In this document: positions 7,457 through 8,209 of the stretch, piece by piece
Position numbering within the stretch: position 1 is the stretch's first letter
Layout: every line of letters begins with the position of its first letter
Assembly (NCBI GenBank): GCA_013139875.1
Contig: WSZY01000014.1
Span: 1 to 8,209, forward strand
DNA from: Mariprofundaceae bacterium
Lineage (GTDB): Bacteria > Pseudomonadota > Zetaproteobacteria > Mariprofundales > Mariprofundaceae
Length of the DNA stretch: 8,209 bases
Direction: 5' to 3'
The notes under the pieces: model-generated
What the model saw: only the letters and a program-made list of their open reading frames with translations
Told to the model about the DNA's origin: nothing
Database searches by the model: none
Position numbers and translations under genes: made by a program

Positions 7457-7843
7457 ATGAAAGAGATTCAGGTTATTCACAGTGATCAGGCACCAAAGGC
7501 AGTGGGTCCGTACAGTCAGGCGATGGTGCATGATGGTCTGCTCTATACATCGGGCCAGATTGGTCTTGATCCGGCAGCGGGAGTCCTGGTTGGTGAAGGT
7601 GTTGAGCTGCAGGCCAGACAGGTAACCAGGAACCTCTCTGCGGTGCTTGATGCTGCAGGGGTATCGGTTTCAGATATTATTAAGGTGAATATCTACCTGA
7701 CTGACATGGATGATTTTCCACTGGTCAATGCCATCTATGCTGATTGGCTGGCAGAGCATCGTCCTGCCAGAGCCACGGTGGCAGTGGCGGCACTGCCGCT
7801 GGCTGCAAAGGTTGAGATGGATCTGATTGCAAGGGTTGCATAG
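7457..7843 (+). CDS. ridA: RidA, 2-iminobutanoate/2-iminopropanoate deaminase
   Basis: This is a small cytosolic enzyme of the YjgF/YER057c/UK114 (Rid) family. RidA hydrolyses reactive enamine/imine intermediates released by PLP enzymes such as threonine dehydratase, protecting other PLP enzymes. It is 128 residues long, the normal length, and the family forms trimers. Visible hallmarks are GPYSQA (17-22), YTSGQIGLDP (30-39), the RPARATV segment with the key Arg105, and Glu120 in KVEMDLIA. Arg105 and Glu120 support a true RidA-subfamily deaminase rather than a non-catalytic Rid relative. The ATG directly follows the spoT TAA, and its Shine-Dalgarno GGAAGAG (7447-7453) lies within the last spoT codons, so the two genes are co-transcribed and probably translationally coupled. 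The spoT-ridA order is also found in Pseudomonas and related genomes. Confidence 0.97.
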   Translation: MKEIQVIHSDQAPKAVGPYSQAMVHDGLLYTSGQIGLDPAAGVLVGEGVELQARQVTRNLSAVLDAAGVSVSDIIKVNIYLTDMDDFPLVNAIYADWLAEHRPARATVAVAALPLAAKVEMDLIARVA

Positions 7844-7868
7844 AAAAACGACATAAAAATTTCCGTAT

Positions 7869-7896
7869 GAGTGACTCTCTGAAAGATCTGTCACTC
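7869..7896. terminator. Hairpin between convergent genes, candidate terminator
   Basis: GAGTGAC (7869-7875) is perfectly complementary to GTCACTC (7890-7896), with a 14-nt loop that can form a further short TCT/AGA pairing. It sits in the 57-nt gap between ridA and the convergent minus-strand gene, where a shared terminator is expected. The T-tracts are imperfect: on the + strand only CTGTTTAAT follows, and on the minus strand the T-run begins about 9 nt after the stem. Position supports termination; the weak U-tracts lower confidence. Confidence 0.45.
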
Positions 7897-7900
7897 CTGT

Positions 7901-8209
7901 TTAATAGGGTAGAGAAACAACCCTGCCATTTATCGTGACAACACCGGCGCTCATCCTGAGTCCTGATTTCAGAGATCCACCATCTATTTTCAGATAACCA
8001 CGATCCAATAGTGGTTGAATCTGGCTTTTCATTGTGGCTTCAGGAATAAGCTCCAGAGGCAGTGAGAGCCCGGCATCCAGATCTATGATTGATTTCAGAT
8101 AGGGGATGTTCATCAGTGATGAGGGGTTTGTTTTCGGCAGGCTAAAATGGAAATGCCCAATAACCTCACCATCCGGTGTGTTGAAATAGAGCCTCTCCAT
8201 ATCGATCAC
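7901..8209 (-). CDS. Probable YdgA/DUF945-family protein, C-terminal part (5' end outside window)
   Basis: This minus-strand frame is open to the right edge of the window and ends at the TAA complementary to 7901-7903, leaving 102 codons. The terminal GTG (8207-8209) could be read as a start, but the sequence looks like the end of a longer protein. The visible part has alternating beta-like stretches: VIGHFHFSLPKT, then a helix/strand segment DLDAGLSLPLELIP, then QPLLDRGYLKIDGG, and it finishes with AGVVTINGRVVSLPY. The pattern of a small beta-rich domain, a short 'L-x-x-L-x-x-x-G' helix, an exposed turn and a terminal 'G-x-(V/L)-T-(I/V)-N-G' strand resembles the C-terminus of YdgA/DUF945 proteins, which are exported or membrane-anchored and of unknown function. 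The assignment comes from recalled family pattern rather than a catalytic motif, so it is tentative. It is transcribed toward ridA. Confidence 0.55.
   Translation of the reverse strand: MIDMERLYFNTPDGEVIGHFHFSLPKTNPSSLMNIPYLKSIIDLDAGLSLPLELIPEATMKSQIQPLLDRGYLKIDGGSLKSGLRMSAGVVTINGRVVSLPY

Overview
The window is an ordinary, densely packed housekeeping segment of a Gram-negative bacterial chromosome, most likely proteobacterial. This rests on the gene order gmk-rpoZ-spoT-ridA (familiar from Gammaproteobacteria such as Pseudomonas), on a SpoT and an omega subunit that align almost without gaps with the E. coli proteins at their N-termini, and on an Alvin/YfhL-type two-cluster ferredoxin. Base composition looks balanced and even throughout, with no island-like stretch. 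I cannot name the genus. A free-living marine or sediment proteobacterium (for example Zetaproteobacteria or a deep gammaproteobacterial lineage) is only a guess.

Layout. Positions 1-759 hold the 3' part of a class III adenylate/guanylate cyclase whose start lies outside the window. After a 114-nt gap come seven genes on the + strand with short gaps: pgi (874-2520), an AGCS-family sodium/alanine-type symporter (2571-4082), a YfhL/Alvin-type ferredoxin (4117-4368), gmk (4372-4941), rpoZ (4994-5251), spoT (5297-7456) and ridA (7457-7843). A hairpin at 7869-7896 lies in the 57-nt space between ridA and a convergent minus-strand gene (7901-8209, cut by the window edge) that looks like the C-terminus of a YdgA/DUF945 protein. 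No intergenic space exceeds 114 nt. I see no tRNA, rRNA, insertion sequence, CRISPR array or phage gene.

How the genes fit together. The right half is a guanine-nucleotide and stringent-response cluster. Gmk makes GDP from GMP. SpoT, with intact hydrolase and synthetase motifs, makes and destroys (p)ppGpp. Omega carries the N-terminal MAR motif and the Arg52 that form part of ppGpp site 1 on RNA polymerase. RidA removes reactive enamine/imine intermediates of amino-acid metabolism. The left half adds central carbon metabolism (Pgi), amino-acid uptake and a low-potential electron carrier. The + strand genes could be one long transcript, but I found no convincing promoter or internal terminator, so the operon boundaries are inference.

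Novelty. I found no new biological system. The points worth a second look are modest: an approximately 38-residue basic C-terminal extension on SpoT, the ferredoxin tightly coupled to gmk, an inverted repeat overlapping the gmk stop codon upstream of rpoZ, the missing Shine-Dalgarno sequence of spoT, and a signal-peptide-like N-terminus on the symporter.
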